From contig NZ_CP110257.1 in NCBI RefSeq assembly GCF_026013905.1, positions 1,612,001-1,676,000 of the forward strand: a DNA stretch of 64,000 nt, in the 5' to 3' direction. The notes beneath the pieces are model-generated. The model had not been told where the DNA came from. It saw only the letters and a list, made by a program, of their open reading frames with translations, and made no database searches. Within the stretch, counting starts at the first letter, position 1, and every line of letters begins with the position of its first letter. Made by a program: the position numbers and the translations under genes. The stretch comes from Schlegelella aquatica. GTDB lineage: Bacteria; Pseudomonadota; Gammaproteobacteria; Burkholderiales; Burkholderiaceae_C. Of this stretch, positions 63,812 through 64,000 are shown piece after piece.

Positions 63812-64000
63812 GCACCTTGTATCTTGTCGAGGACCACGCACTCGTGCGTGACGGGCTGCGTCTGCTGCTGCAGGGAGCCGGACACGAGGTGATCGGCGAG
63901 GCCGACCAGCCGGTCCAGGCCATCGCGGAGATCGTGCGAGCGGGCCCCGACATGGTCTTGCTCGACGTGAACCTCGGCGGCCGCTCGGGGTTCGAGGTGC
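63808..64000 (+). CDS. LuxR/NarL-type response regulator (partial, runs off the window)
   Basis: The first 64 codons are visible and encode the start of a receiver: acidic pair in LYLVEDHALVRDGL and phospho-Asp in MVLLDVNLGGRSGFEV. The start overlaps the kinase stop by ATGA. A C-terminal LuxR-type helix-turn-helix is expected because the partner is a HisKA_3 kinase, but it lies beyond the window edge. Confidence 0.88.
   Translation, partial: MSTLYLVEDHALVRDGLRLLLQGAGHEVIGEADQPVQAIAEIVRAGPDMVLLDVNLGGRSGFEV

Overview
The window is GC-rich (roughly 70%) chromosomal DNA with densely packed genes, many ATGA stop/start overlaps and a lineage-typical gene set: a thiC TPP riboswitch, a ThiD-ThiE fusion, flhDC, a glrK-qseG-glrR operon, a YqjD/YqjE/YqjK-like trio and cbpA-cbpM. 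Together these point to a betaproteobacterium of the order Burkholderiales, probably in the Rubrivivax/Caldimonas/Schlegelella neighbourhood; the genus is an inference. I see no tRNA, rRNA, CRISPR array, insertion sequence or prophage.

Layout. 1-7 kb: a small exported protein, a two-gene chromate transporter, a 2-hydroxyacid dehydrogenase, a LysE-type exporter, a penicillin-acylase-family hydrolase and a VIT1/CCC1-like membrane protein. 7-13 kb: the glucan glucosyltransferase opgH and the operon glrK-qseG-glrR. Between opgH and glrR lies a well-formed sigma-54 promoter with two upstream TGTC-N10-GACA-type sites, the motif known for GlrR. 13.4-20.4 kb: a TPP-riboswitch-controlled operon thiC-thiO-thiS-thiG-thiDE that runs almost without a gap into bioB. 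20.4-28.5 kb: tandem 78-bp repeats, a YghA-like dehydrogenase, egtBD (ergothioneine), a CBS-domain protein, a subtilase with a tiny companion gene, a cysteine-rich Csp-like protein and flhDC. 28.7-34.7 kb: a DksA-like protein, a Ser/Thr kinase, a degenerate receiver, small membrane proteins and a DUF883/YqjE/YqjK-type operon. 34.2-37.8 kb: a response regulator, a Cache-type hybrid kinase and a protein with a GRDP-like domain followed by eight FCAR tetrapeptides. 37.9-41.6 kb: a glycosyltransferase and an amylo-alpha-1,6-glucosidase. 42.9-48.7 kb: a four-gene signalling module (hybrid kinase with three receivers, CheR, CheB, receiver-kinase). 48.7-52.6 kb: cbpA-cbpM followed by an archaeal-type AMP phosphorylase and a PRPP-synthetase-like protein. 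52.7-59.3 kb: an RND efflux operon divergent from an ArsR regulator. 59.3-64 kb: a phasin-like protein with a 9-bp minisatellite, Hsp20, a lipoyl-domain/lipoate-ligase fusion, and a NarX-like kinase with the start of its LuxR-type regulator.

How it fits together. Four FNR/ANR-type boxes lie before the DUF883 operon, cbpA, hsp20 and the NarX-like kinase. This suggests that the right half is a low-oxygen/stationary-phase survival region combining chaperones, nucleotide salvage, envelope protection and redox signalling. The observations most worth following up are the GlrR/sigma-54 promoter facing opgH, the FCAR-repeat protein, the lipoyl-LplA fusion and the subtilase with its companion gene.
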